A stretch of DNA of 64,000 bases, from positions 1 through 64,000 of the forward strand of contig BRYA01000528.1 of assembly GCA_030267965.1 (NCBI GenBank), in the 5' to 3' direction. How positions within the stretch are numbered: the stretch's first letter is position 1; each line of letters starts with the position of its first letter. Positions 41,418-52,920 of this stretch are shown in pieces. The notes beneath the pieces were generated by a model. The model was not told where the DNA came from, did no database searches, and saw only the letters and a program-made list of their open reading frames with translations. Origin of the DNA: Triparma columacea. Its lineage: Eukaryota > Sar > Bolidophyceae > Parmales > Triparmaceae. Made by a program: the position numbers and the translations under genes.

Positions 41418-42431
41418 ATGGGAATGGGAAACCCCCTTCTTGACATCTCCAACGAGGTCTCCAAGGACATTCTTGCCAAGTATGACGTCAAGCTTGACTC
41501 TGCCATCCTGGCCGAGGAGAAGCACATGCCTATCTACCCTGAGCTCGTCGCTATGGATGGTGTCCAGTACATCGCCGGAGGAGCCACCCAGAACTCCATC
41601 CGTGTTGCTCAGTGGATGATCGGAGAGGCCGGACAGACAGCCTACATGGGATGCATCGGAAAGGATGATTTTGGGAAGCAGCTCAAGGACTGCGCTACGG
41701 CTGACGGTGTCCTCGCTCATTACATGGAGGATGAGACCACCCCCACTGGAACGTGCGCTGTCCTTGTGTGCGACGGAGAGAGGAGTCTGATTGCCAACCT
41801 CGCCGCTGCGAACAACTTCAAGGAGACCCACCTCGAGACCCCCAAGGCCAAGGAGATTATCTCCTCCGCCTCCATCTACTACTCCGCTGGCTTCTTCCTC
41901 ACTGTCTCCGTCGAGTCCCTCCTGACCGTTACCAAGCAGGCCGCCGACGCCAACAAGATCTTCTGCCTCAACTTCTCAGCCCCCTTTATCATTGACTTCT
42001 TTGCTGACCAGGTCGCTGCTGCCCTCCCCTACGCCGACTACGTCTTCTGCAACGAGTCCGAGGCTGAGGCCTACGGAAAGAAGCACGGAATCGGAGACGA
42101 TGGCAAGGACCTCGCCGCCGTCGCCCTCAAGGTCTGTGGCATGCCCAAGGTGAACGGAGCCCGCAGCCGTGTCGTCGTCTTCACCCAGGGCTCCAAGTCC
42201 ACCATCGTAGCCAAGAACGGCAAGATCACCGAATATGCCGTGACCCCCCTTGCCGCTGAGGCCCTCGTGGACACCAACGGCGCCGGGGATGCTTTTGTCG
42301 GCGGTTTCCTCGCCATGCTCTACAGGGACGAGCCCATTGAGAAGTGCGTCGACGCTGGACACTGGGCTGCAGGAGTAGTCATTCAGAACAGCGGGTGCTG
42401 CTTTCCCGAGAAATGCGAGTACGCCGCTTAG
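41418..42431 (+). CDS. Adenosine kinase
   Basis: 337 residues from ATG 41418, a PfkB-family kinase. GNPLLDIS at residues 4-11 is the substrate-binding start, GGATQNSIRVAQWM is the adenosine-kinase signature region, IYYSAGFFLTVS lies in the middle, and DTNGAGDAFVGGF (about 287-299) carries the catalytic aspartate and anion hole. It phosphorylates adenosine to AMP with ATP, a purine-salvage step that also keeps the methyl cycle moving. Length fits the family (about 340). Codons are strongly C/G-biased, as in abundant proteins. Family members usually start some residues before GMGNPLL, and a TATATGTATAG acceptor-like site lies just upstream, so a short 5' exon may be missing. Confidence 0.95.
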   Translation: MGMGNPLLDISNEVSKDILAKYDVKLDSAILAEEKHMPIYPELVAMDGVQYIAGGATQNSIRVAQWMIGEAGQTAYMGCIGKDDFGKQLKDCATADGVLAHYMEDETTPTGTCAVLVCDGERSLIANLAAANNFKETHLETPKAKEIISSASIYYSAGFFLTVSVESLLTVTKQAADANKIFCLNFSAPFIIDFFADQVAAALPYADYVFCNESEAEAYGKKHGIGDDGKDLAAVALKVCGMPKVNGARSRVVVFTQGSKSTIVAKNGKITEYAVTPLAAEALVDTNGAGDAFVGGFLAMLYRDEPIEKCVDAGHWAAGVVIQNSGCCFPEKCEYAA

Positions 42432-42573
42432 ATGCATGCAGGTGGAAAAAAGGGATGAGGGTTTAAGCAATAGGCAGGTTTTTTGTGTAACAATGATCCT
42501 GAATTTTATAAACCTTGCGCGCCATATATGTCTTGTATGCAACCCCTCTAAAAACAATTCTCCGCCTCCTCAA

Positions 42574-43858
42574 CTACCTCAGCTTCTCCTTCTCGCTGGA
42601 CGTATGGAAGAATCCAGCAGCGTCCCCCTTCTTGAGGTCGACCCCACAAAGTTCGCTCTTCTCCCCCTTCTTCTCCTTAGCTCCCCCCCTCTTTCCATTG
42701 CGGGCGTGCTTCCCCCCAGGCTTGAGGTAGAGGTTGTAGAACAGGATCGCGAACAGGCAGAAGTACGAGACGTACATTGCAAGGCCGAGCTTCCAGTTGG
42801 AGGAGATTACGTGGCAGGTCTCACCACGGGACTTTACAAGCATGACGTTGACGGTGACGAGGGTGCCGACGATCATCTGGAGGAGCTGGATGGTGGTGAT
42901 CATGGGTGCGAGGGGCTTGGACCAGGATTTGTACCCGGAGATGGAGAGGAAGTAGTAGAAGTACATAATGCTGTGGACCGAGAAGTTCATGGCGACGAAC
43001 CAGAGGCCTGAGGCAGTCCAGTTGGCGAAGGCGTGCCAGCAGTAAAGGAGGACGGTAACGTGGTGGAACCAGTGGAGGAAGATGACGGGCTTGCGCTGGA
43101 GGACTAGGAAGACGGTGTCGATGAGCTCGGGAATCTTGGAGTAGATGAACAGAGTCACCCAGAAGCCGACAGGATTAAACTCGTCGTGGCGGAGGAACCA
43201 GGTGGTACTGTCGGCGCAGGTGGTGTACGTGAAGCCCTGGTTTGTGAGGGGGGGGGGGAGGGTGAGCGGGGGGGAGGTTAGGAAATATCGAACGAAGCTC
43301 CGCTCGGGCGCTCCTCCGCCCACTCTCGACCCCGATATTGCCTCAATACTAACCTTTTCGTAGAGCGCGGTCATGAGGTAGGGAACTGTCCTCAATGCCC
43401 CAAGGATGGAGAAAATGCTCAGGAGGAGGTTCCAAAACGCCCACAAACGCCTGAGGTTGAAGCCCTTCGAGGGCATGAAGTCGGGAACTAAGGAGAACGG
43501 GGTTTTGAAAATGGAGGAGGGAAGAAATGCTGTCAGATAAGGAACCAGAAAGGGTTGACATGATCAAACAAGATTGACTCACCATAAAAAACTGTTACTA
43601 GATAGGCGGAAACGAAAAGAATGGGAATCTGCGACGAGGAAAGTGAGTAAGAACGCGGTTCTGGGAGTTAGAATGAGTATGAAGACTGGGAGTGCAAGGT
43701 TTAAGGCAGACGCCAAACGCCACACAGGGGGGCAAACCTGAAATTCATGATTTCATTATGGTGACTGGACGTCGCACCTCAGTATGCTCGATGGTGTAAC
43801 GGACAGCGTCGTCCGTACTAAAGAGTGACTCAAAAGAGTGGAGGAAAGAGAGATCCAT
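42574..43858 (-). CDS. ELO-family fatty-acid elongase (condensing enzyme)
   Basis: Exons 43858-43778, 43628-43583, 43487-43354 and 43236-42574 give 307 residues. The third intron (117 nt, GTTAGT...CAG) is a multiple of three, so it would also be read through without a stop. MDLSFLHSFESLF begins the protein; GFNLRRLWAFWN is the family N-terminal region. The catalytic HxxHH box is HWFHHVTVLLYCWHAF (about 141-156). KIPELIDTVFLVLQRKP precedes it and NFSVHSIMYFYYFL follows; seven membrane segments are likely. It condenses malonyl-CoA with acyl-CoA in the ER, the first step of very-long-chain fatty-acid elongation. It most resembles the ELOVL6/ELOVL3 type acting on saturated or monounsaturated chains. 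Exon 1 ends with a GTGCG donor, unusual here. Confidence 0.9.
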
Positions 43859-43961
43859 TTCGTTTGGTTTTTGACAGGACGACACGAGTTTCTGGTTTGG
43901 GTTGACTGGGTTGAAGGGTAAAAAAATATGGCGAAGACTTCTACTATTCTAACATTTCACC

Positions 43962-46900
43962 TTACGGGCTTCGTACCTCCTCCCCTCCCCCTTTCAATCC
44001 CAGAACAAAGTCTTGGTGCGCATAATCCTTGAAAATGACGTCGATGCACCCTTCCTTGCTGTCCCTCCACGCTCGTTCCAGTGCCCTGGAAACGTCCTCG
44101 GCCGAAGCGGACTGAGGGACGGCGTGCCCGTTGATCTTTATCAAGGCCATCCCTAGGCCGATCCTCTCGTCTTCCTTGACGCTCTCCTGCATAGCACACC
44201 TAACCGGCCCTTTGACTCCGTTCAAAGAAGAGACTTGCAGGAACTCAATCGCCTCTGACTTCGTAAAGCCTTCGGATGGGGAACCCCTGCCTGGTTGGTC
44301 GCCCTTGGTGAAGTTCTTGAAGAAGGATTTCGCTGCAGCCCCAGCATCTGCTTCGTCATTCCCAAAGGCCGTCTTGCGGAACGAGACGCCGAGGTCTGAC
44401 TTCGCGTGAACTTCGACCGCAAAGCGTGTGCTATTCTGAGTAGAGAAGAAGTTCTTTCCGTCGACCCCGTTGACTCCGGGCCTCGGTCGAGCAAATTCGA
44501 ACGTCATTGGGTACGCGTCCTCTTGATTGATGAGGGACCAGAGTTTTTTCCTCTGCTTCATTTCAGTCTCGGTTTTCGAGATGAAGAAGGGGACAGCATT
44601 GACAGACATGAGAACATCGCCACACTGGACGGTCCCGCACTCCAGGGCGCCGGGAGCATCTTTGAAGCCAGATATCACAATTGAAGTGTATTTGTCCTCT
44701 TCGCTCATTCGGGCCTCCACGAGCACCAACTCCTCGGATGGGCTGCCATACATTTGGAAGGCGTCCTCTGAAAGCTCAGCACCCCTAACGCTACTGGGGA
44801 GCTGCCTCCCAAATCTTTTGGCGATGGCACAGGGATGCATAAAGCCAAGCTCGATAGGACGGACTCCCCCAACCTCCTTGAACATCTCAGTGGCGCGCGT
44901 CACGAAGTCCTCCCCACCTTGAACGTAGGTACCGTTGATACAAACGAGGACGCTTCCAACCTTGATTTCTTTGTTCTCTTTGCCCTCCTTGAAGCCCAAA
45001 ACAACGAGGCCGACCTCTTCCTCAATGACTCCCAAGCTCAGCCCTAATGGACCCTCCTGGGTAATCACGACGTCGTTGATCTCCTTTGGCACCTTCCTGA
45101 CCATGATATTGTCGTCCTTCTTCTCTGACTCCTGAAGTTTGCCCAAGACCCTCATTATCCTTGTTCTCTCGGTGTCGCTGATGAGGAACTCAATCGACTT
45201 GGGCCTTCCAGGTTCCTTCAGAGCGGCAATGACAACCTGAATCTTGCTCATGTCTACCGGCCCGGACGCCGTCGTGGTGCCCGTCCTGGAAAAGGAGGAA
45301 GGCGGATCAACGAATTTGCGCCCGTTCACGCCACAGATTGTCGCGCCTTTGAACATGTTGGGGTCGAGCTCAGCGGCCTCGGCGACCCTCAACGCCTGTC
45401 CCCCCCTGGGGAACTCCACGACCTTGACCTCTCCGGACCCATCGTTCATGAGGAGTTTCATGCCGAGGGGTACTGGCTCCCTCCAGACGAGCTCCACAAT
45501 GTCCTTACCAGCTATCTGGGACGTGTCAGTGATGGCAGACTCGTCGACCTCCTCAAGATCGTCGACTGAGAAATTGGACATCTTGAGGATGAGAGGCCAG
45601 TACATTGCGAGGTTCTCGTTAAGTGTTTCGAGAAGGTAACCGGACGAGTCGGATATCGCCTCAACCACAGTCTTCGTGACATACTCTTTGAGGAGATTCT
45701 TGAACAAGGAAGCAAGCATGTTGTAAAGCCAGGAGAGGCTGTCTCCCTTGATGTCCACCTTCATCCTTTCGATTGTGCAGTCCCTGTCGTTAAGACAGAG
45801 CACGGGCTCGAAGGAAGTGGTGGAGGTTATAGATGCCGCGGAGGGGTCCTTACGCTTCTTGCGAAGTTCGAATTTGAGCAGCAGACTGGCGTTCACCACG
45901 ACCGCGTTGGCTGTGCCCTTTCCTTTCATATGTGGGAAATACGTCTGTTCAAAAGACCACTTTATGTCCTCGAGCCTGGCCTGGATGTTGCTCACGCGAA
46001 TCACCAGGAGCTCCTTCAGGTTCGTTTCGATGGAGGGAGGGGCGGGGGGGACAACAGACGCAGAGGGAAAGGAGGAGGAAGATTCTTGGGAGGAAGAGGG
46101 AGGAAGAGGGATTTCGGAAGGGTTCATTTCTTTCGAGGTGAAGGAATCGTTCGGGGTGAGGGTGGGGGGGGTCTTGGAATTCGCGTAGGCATTGGTAGAT
46201 ATGCCCGCAATCTGCACGTCAATGTCCTCCTTCTTGATCATGAAGCCGTTCATGCTAAGGTCGGCAATCGAATACATGTTTCCGTCCTTGACGCCGCTGA
46301 GCTTGGGGATCTCAACGCTCGGGAGAACTTTCAGTAAGAACTCAAGGGCGGAGTCCGCAGCCCCAGCGATCATGTTGCGCCGGGCCTGCTCGTTGTTTAC
46401 CAAGTCGTCTACGTTGTTGATTATTTCGTCGACGTTAATTTGCTGCAGTGAATTGATCAAAGTGTCCTCGTTGATTCCTGCCTGACGAACAGATGAGACG
46501 ATGCTTCCAAACTGCTTTGACTTGGTCGTGGTTTCAATGCTATCTAGGATTTGCTCGCCCCTCTCGACCATATTCTGGCCAATTGCAACCGTGGAATCAT
46601 CGTTTAAGACTGTCATGACCTTATCGATGGGGTTTCCCATCCCCCCCTTACTTTCCTCGCCATCGCCTTCCTGGGAGGCGCTTACGCCCGTTCGAATGTG
46701 GGATATTACGGATAGGGCAGCCGGGTGCTCAATCGTCTTCTCTAGCTCGTCAAGCTGTGCTAAAATCTCGACCGTAATCTTTTTCGTGATTGGGTCGAAG
46801 ATCGCGGATGTGTTTTGCTGCGATGTGACGACGTCAAGGATGGTCTTGATGTTGAGGGACGTCCCAAAAATCGACTGAAGTTGATCGTCAATGTCGAGGA

Positions 46901-48703
46901 GAGTGTGCTCAAGCTTTAGCAGAATCATTTCGCGGTAGACACTCCGCTGGGAGAGCAGGGTAAGCAGAGCTTCGTTAGTCGACTGGGAGGTGGAATTCGC
47001 GGTGCTCTGGAGAGAGGTAATAAGGAGCTTCAAGTCCTGGTCAATGGTCTCTGCCTTATCACTGATTGTCGTGAGGGCCGTTGCAATCATCCCGTCAAGA
47101 CCCCCCCGGGTCGCAGCGTGGAGCTCCATCATATTTACAAGGCGAGACTTGACGCTATTTCCTAATTCCAAGCCCTTAAGCTTGAGGACGGCCTCCTCGC
47201 CCTCGCTAACCTTGCTAATGAGAGAGTCGGCAGAGTCTTGCAAGTTCTTGAGCTGCTCCGATGTCAGCATCTGAGAGGTTATGCGGTTCGTCCTCTGCTT
47301 CAACCTCTCGACACCCTCGAACAGGGAGGTGATGGTCTTCGTTTCGAGCACCTCGCCCGTCAGCTTCTGAAATGAGCGGGAAATGATGCGTCGTCGAGCG
47401 AAGTGGTGTTAGGTCCTTTGTGTAGTTTGTGGGTGACGTTTGTTGTGTTGTTTCGCTTTTAGCCTATCTCACCTGAAAATCTTTCGTGGAGTCGTTGAAA
47501 GTCTCCACGAGGGAGGACAAGTGGGAGTCTGTTATGGAGGCATCGCCGAGGGTGGCCATGACGGCCGAGAATTTGGAGGAGAGATCCTCCTTCAAAGACT
47601 CGTCGCTGAGGGTGGCCGTAATGTTCTCGTCTAGCGATGCTAAGGATGGCTTCAGGGAGATCGTACTGGCAAGAAGATTGTCGAGAGCGGTGAGGGCGGT
47701 CTTTCTGTTTTCCTGGTTCATGACCGCAGAGAGGGCGGCGGAGGAGTTCTCGGATAAGGAGGAAGAGGTGTCAATCGTTATGCCGGCAGTGTCAAGGAGC
47801 TTCTTTTTCGCCTCGGGGAGCTCAGAGTCCACGAGCTGGGATAGGCGATCACGAGACTGGGACGGGGGAGAGTTGCGTTAGAGCCGTTAGAATCATCGTG
47901 CTGCTTTGCCCATTCTCACCTTCATCAACAGGGACTGGATGTCCTCCTTCTTGAGAAGATCGAGAACATCATTTGCGTGGGAGGGGGATATTTGAGAGAC
48001 TACCGTGTTTATCTGTTTCGCTATCGGGGCGTCGGGGGAGGAGGAGGAGGAGGTAAGAGAGGCCGTGGAGGAAGAACGGGACAGAGATGAGGGGGCAAGC
48101 TTTTCCTGCATTGTTGAGAGCGCCTTGCGTACGAGAGGATCGGACGTCTGGGGGGTAGAGGGTAAGTGGTAGGGGGTAGGTAGGAGGAAGACAGTGTGTA
48201 ATAGGTAAGAAAGGTGGTTATGTTGGCGGGAAGGAGGTACTGGGGGGCGATGGAGTACTTACCTTGACCAACTCATCAGCCCTCTTGATTAGCATGTCAA
48301 AGAGGGGGTAAAATGTATTCGATGGGAGGACATGGAATTCCGGGTCGTCTTTGAAAGAGGACAAGGGTGCCTCCACAGAAGGGGAGGACTGGTCGACTGG
48401 GAAAAGTGTGTAGGATCCTTCCCCTCCAGCGGCAGAGGGCATCCGAAAGTTGGCGATATTATAGACTACTCCCTTTCGGTCTCGAACGCGCATCCCAGTA
48501 GCCGCGGGAATGGTGCATATGAACGCGGATGCGTTTAAGTAGCCCGTAGAAGCGCTTGCTATCGAGGAATCTACATTCCGAAAGAGCAGCACTCGGGATC
48601 GTGTGCCAAAATCTTCCGAACTGATAGAACTGATAGAACTCACTACTACACACGTGCCGAATTGCGTATAATAGCAACCTCCAATCTCAATTGGGGCATC
48701 CAT
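43962..48703 (-). CDS. Large TULIP-like lipid-binding protein with PDZ-like repeats
   Basis: Exons 48703-48263, 48147-47920, 47856-47473 and 47366-43962, all phase 0, about 1485 residues. The first 147 residues (starting MDAPIEIGGCYYTQFG) form a small unknown domain. Residues about 150-690 are helical, with repeated coiled-coil stretches. About 700-945 resembles the HAM1/BPI-like TULIP fold: IPKLSGVKDGNMYSIADLSM, then LLKFELRKKRKDPS and LYNMLASLFKNLLKEYV. The C-terminal third has four PDZ-like units near 984, 1127, 1234 and 1341, with GPLGLSLGVIEEEVG, CGDVLMSVNAVPF and GLGMALIKINGHAVP. TULIP domains carry lipids; PDZ domains bind protein C-termini. Inferred: a lipid carrier held at a membrane contact. 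There is no signal peptide. Confidence 0.75.
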
Positions 48704-49413
48704 TCGGGTGTTGGATTGTTGCTTAGTAATATATTCAGGCAAAATGAAGAGAAATGACAAATCTCTCAAGTCGGTCCCTGAGATGACAAGGTGAAATAGA
48801 AATTGAAATAGAAAGCATGTTTATCAACGCTTCTAGTGGTAAATTGCTACACGTCTTTCTCAAATTCTATTTATGCGTGAGTGGTAGCCCGAACTCCATT
48901 GTGAAACCGGAATGTCGGAATTTGTGAGAATTTATAATATGTTAACTGATTTGAAAATTCATCAATAAGTTTATAGATGATTGAAGATGTCCAATATAAC
49001 TTAAGAAAACAAAAATATAAAATATGAAAATATATTTTTTGTTTTCTTTAAAAGTTTCAATTTCTATTTATTCAATTTACGTATGGATTGATTTCGAAAT
49101 CGTATCATACATTGATCAAACATTTATTAATAACGTGATAGAAAATTTTAATGTGAATTTCTCTGAAAGACAGAATTAGTCTAAATCATTTGTAAATTAT
49201 TATGAAGTAATATGATACATACAAATCTTTAAATTTGTTTATTTATAAAGTTCCGAAGGAAAACCAATTTGAACAGGATTTTTTTGGGGTTCGGAATTCA
49301 CTCCCTTGCTTTTTGGCTATTGTGTTTCTGTCGACGCTCCTGTATAGTGACTTGCGACAGTGTGGGTGTGTATAGTGGAAAAAGTAAAAATTCGATTTTT
49401 CTTAACGACGGTG
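48704..49413. other. AT-rich divergent intergenic region
   Basis: About 710 bp, the most AT-rich stretch of the window (about 48880-49260). It lies between the divergent starts of the TULIP/PDZ gene and the LRR-like gene and should hold both promoters. No gene is supported. The drop in GC against GC-rich flanks is sharp. Confidence 0.6.
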
Positions 49414-50515
49414 ATGACATCCTTCCAGCTACAACAGCAGGTTGATCAGTCGGTGATGGTGGTCGAAATTACTGATTTCGGGAACTATTCATCCTGGAAG
49501 GATGTGAGGGACGTGGTTCAGAGTATTGGGAGGCAGAAAGGTGACAACATGGAGAACGACGAATTGGCTACTGCCTCAGTACACCTGATCATCAGCGATC
49601 CACAGGTTCGGGCCATAAAAGGGAAGGAAGTGAAGTTAGGCCGAGACGTGTTCAGCTGCTGCAGTAATTTGTTTCGCATTACGCTCCCATACCTCGAGGA
49701 GATCGGAGACTTCACATTCTACAATTGCCATAATCTCAGAGAAGTATTCGCTCCCAAGGTTACCACGATCGGCAGGTGAGTAGTTTGATGATGGGTATGG
49801 TGGGTGGTGGTGGTGGGGGGGGGGGTTGAGATTCATCGCTCGCTTTTCCAGCACCCTAATCCCCTTCTTTCGTTTTTCAAGATTTGGGTTCGCACTTTGC
49901 CGCTCTCTTGAGAGAATTCACATCGTGAGCGCGAGTAAGCTAGGAGTTATGTTCCTGGATGATAATCGGAGCCTCCGCTATGTCGACCTCAACCTTACCG
50001 TAACGCTGAACCCGATGTCGTTCCACAATTGTCTCTCTCTGGAGGTTCTAGCCGCTGCCTCCAATTTTAATATCAACACAGGGACGCGCCTTACCCCATT
50101 TGGCGCCAACGACAATACCGATGGAATCACTCGGTACCTTAAGTGGCGTAACGAGAATGACCTGCTGATGGAGCTGTACTTCACAACGGTGACGATGCTC
50201 AAACTCTGCGAACGGGACGACAAAGATCCAAACGTTCCGCCGCGGGCCTCCCCAAACGACGCAGTCATGAAATTTCTCGTGGAGAAGGGATGCGGAAAAT
50301 TTGGCTTCGGGCGTCACGTTTTATCGTTCGTCTATGGAGAAAGGGGTGAGGGTGACCTCCGAGGCGTAAAAAAAGAGCGGCTTCTGCAATCTGCATTGAG
50401 GTTTAATTTGATTCCTGCTGGCATTGACTCCATCGGAGCACACATGATAAGACAATTCTGGAGTGTTCACGTTGGCACCGACGGGGAAATACATTCAAAT
50501 TCACATTTATTTTGA
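49414..50515 (+). CDS. Leucine-rich-repeat (BspA-like) domain protein
   Basis: Exons 49414-49775 and 49882-50515 (331 residues), phase 2 join AG|A. The donor is GTGAG and the acceptor TTCAAG. LRR_5-type repeats: FSCCSNLFRITLPYLEEIGDFTFYNC, HNLREVFAPKVTTIGRFGFALC and RSLERIHIVSASKLG, with NCLSLEVLAAAS continuing. Only about five repeats are present, far fewer than in the LRR protein at 11943. The C-terminal 150 residues (KWRNENDLLMELYFTTVTML, then FGFGRHVLSFVYGERG) resemble the C-terminal cap seen in related algal LRR proteins. Intracellular, partner unknown. Confidence 0.8.
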
Positions 50516-50610
50516 ACAACGATAATATAAATAAGCTTTCCATCGTCCATAATCCTCTCCCCACCTCGAAGCTGTAGGTCGCAGTTGACCTTCACCCAAT
50601 CCCATGTCTC

Positions 50611-52908
50611 CTACAGATTTTCTTTCTCCATTTCTCCCCCCCCCCCCTCCTCGTCAACAACTGTCACAATGTCACCAACCGCAGGTGAAAGAGGACACAC
50701 ATCCAAAACCGCCAAACACTCCTCGACCGCCTTGACTCTCGTTTTTTCGTCAATTTTCTTCAGCGATGTGACGCTGAAGGGAGAAGTCGGAGGCTGCGTG
50801 TCACGCTGCACCGTTTCATCCACAGACGAGTCGGTTGCCTCTCCTTCTCGCGACCCTGTGGCACCTTTCTCTTCTTCATCGCTGAAGTCCAGTTCTTCCA
50901 TAGCCCTGATCGTTTCAGCCATTTCATCTCCCACGCGGCCGAAGAAGCCCGCAAAACTACTTCTCGTATTGGATCTCCTTGTCGTCACCGGCATATAATA
51001 CTCGGAGCTCCCGTCGCTGCTGATGTCGTCAAGCGTAATCTCCCGTTGGTCCACATCAAGAGAGCTCCGAATCATGTACTTCAATTTGACTCTCTTTTTC
51101 TCCTTCAAAGTAAAGGGTCGCAGCTTCGGTGCAGTTAATGAACCTAGAATTAGCTCGACAGGATGCCAGATTAGAATTGGTAGGGTGAAGAGCGCGAGGG
51201 CTGTATTGTCTTCGTACAGCGCCTGGATCAACGGAACACCTAAGCTTATTGTTTTCTGCGTGCACCCGAAAAGTGCAAAGACTCGAAGCTGAGGCTGATC
51301 CCTATAAGCTAACTTGAACGTGTACCATGCCAAAACCATCAGAAGGCCCACCCAGACAAAGATTACCCCCAACATGAGGATCACCTCCCCGACGGTCGCA
51401 CCCTCCTCCTGAGAGTTGACGGTCGTATTACCGGTATCGCCGCGGAAAGTTTTACAGAAAGTGGTGTAGACGATGTAAATTATCGCGCACTCCCTCGACT
51501 TATTGAACCACCACTTCCGCTTCTTAACATACATCTGGGCGAGAAGACCGTAACGAAGCGATCAGCGAGTTAGATCAGTGCAATGCAGTGGACCAGGAAT
51601 TAGCTTAGCGCAACAGCGCACACTTTGCGCACAAATTGCGCACTAAGTTTTCGCGTTGCACTCGACATATGCCCTCCTTCTCTATACTCCTGTCAACTGC
51701 CGCCTCGTACCTTAATTTTGCGGAACTTGTACTGTATAATTTGCCCGCAGAAGAGCGGTACAAGGACTCTGTAAATTAATTTTACGAAAACGTCCACGAT
51801 CTTGATGCTCTTGTCGTTCCCCAAATACATAAGAACGAGCGCCGGTGTCAGGAACACCCCGATGAGGTTCGAAATTGCACTGTTGAAGACAGCACTAGCC
51901 TCGTCGCCCCCCGCAGTTCCTGTGAACACGATGGCCATATTCGGAGTCATTGGTAGGCAGGACGCGATCAAAAATCCATCCGCCAAGTCCGCCGACGTAA
52001 TTTTGAGGATCAACATGAGTCTCGTAAGGCCAAACGTTAAGGAAGAAACCACAAGGAAATTGAAGATCTGGACGGCTAGGTTGAACTGCGTTGCGCCATG
52101 TATTAGCTGTTCGTCTAGTTCATTGTTGCTCTGCATTCCCCCCCGTCTCACTCTCACCTTGTAGTTCTTGAAGGCATTCAGTAGTTGTGAGGACCTCAAA
52201 GTGATCCCGAGAAGCAAGAAAATATAAATCACGGCCACATACGTCGCAGTGATCTGTGGAGCGAGGTACTCCGCACCAAGGGGAGGATAGGCTGCGGCAG
52301 ATGGATTCATGAGTGAGATTGATAACTCCCAATGGTAAATAAGCCCCCGTCCTCCCCGCCTTCTCCACCCTCAACTCACCTGCAGCAAGACCAATTGAAA
52401 AAACGATCCCGAAGAGAAGGAAGTAAGTAAGGAAAATATCCTTTGTCTTCTTTCTGAATTCTTCACGAGTGCATTGGCAGCATCCCCTTGGTTCGCTCGG
52501 GTTACAACCCGGGGCATTGTCGTCTGTAATCTCCTCGTTGGATACGATCTTCTCGTCGGATATCTCCTTGTGTTGTGTGTTACCTTCTAAACCTTCTGGG
52601 TCTGTCAAAGCCTCGTCGTCTATTGGATTCTTTTCTTCATGGAATTTCTCCTTAATCACTTCTTCAGTAGTTTGAGAAGTCTCATACCACCTAGCTTTTT
52701 CTTCTTTTCTCTCTCCTTCTTCATTCTTGTCATTTTCGTCACCTTCGTTGTCACAAATTTCCATCCTAACAAAATTGAGAAAAGATTGATGAAAATGGTC
52801 TGTCACACAATGGACAAAAATGTTTCTGAAGAACTCCGAATTGGCACCGAAGTGATTCCGAATTGACACCGAAGTGACTCCGACGTGACGGTCAAGTAAA
52901 GCACTCAT
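50611..52908 (-). CDS. SLC10A7-like (SBF-like) transporter, paralogue A
   Basis: Exons 52908-52380, 52291-52158, 52085-51711 and 51534-50611 give 653 residues. The cytosolic N-terminus of about 145 residues is acidic. A multi-pass core follows, with YPPLGAEYLAPQITATYVAV, ADGFLIASCLPMTPNMAIVF, AGGDEASAVFNSAISNLIGVFLTPALVLMYLG and FALFGCTQKTISLGVPLIQALY, all SBF-like (SLC10A7) hallmarks. Relatives regulate Ca2+ signalling and glycosylation in the Golgi of animals, or carry organic anions. The C-terminal tail (about 170 residues) is rich in Ser and acidic residues. The 51710-51535 intron carries a GAAGCGATCAGCGAG inverted motif. The gene is 12 bp from paralogue B. The N-terminal start could also be the downstream methionine MEICDNEGDEN. 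Confidence 0.85.
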
Positions 52909-52920
52909 TCAAAACGCAAA

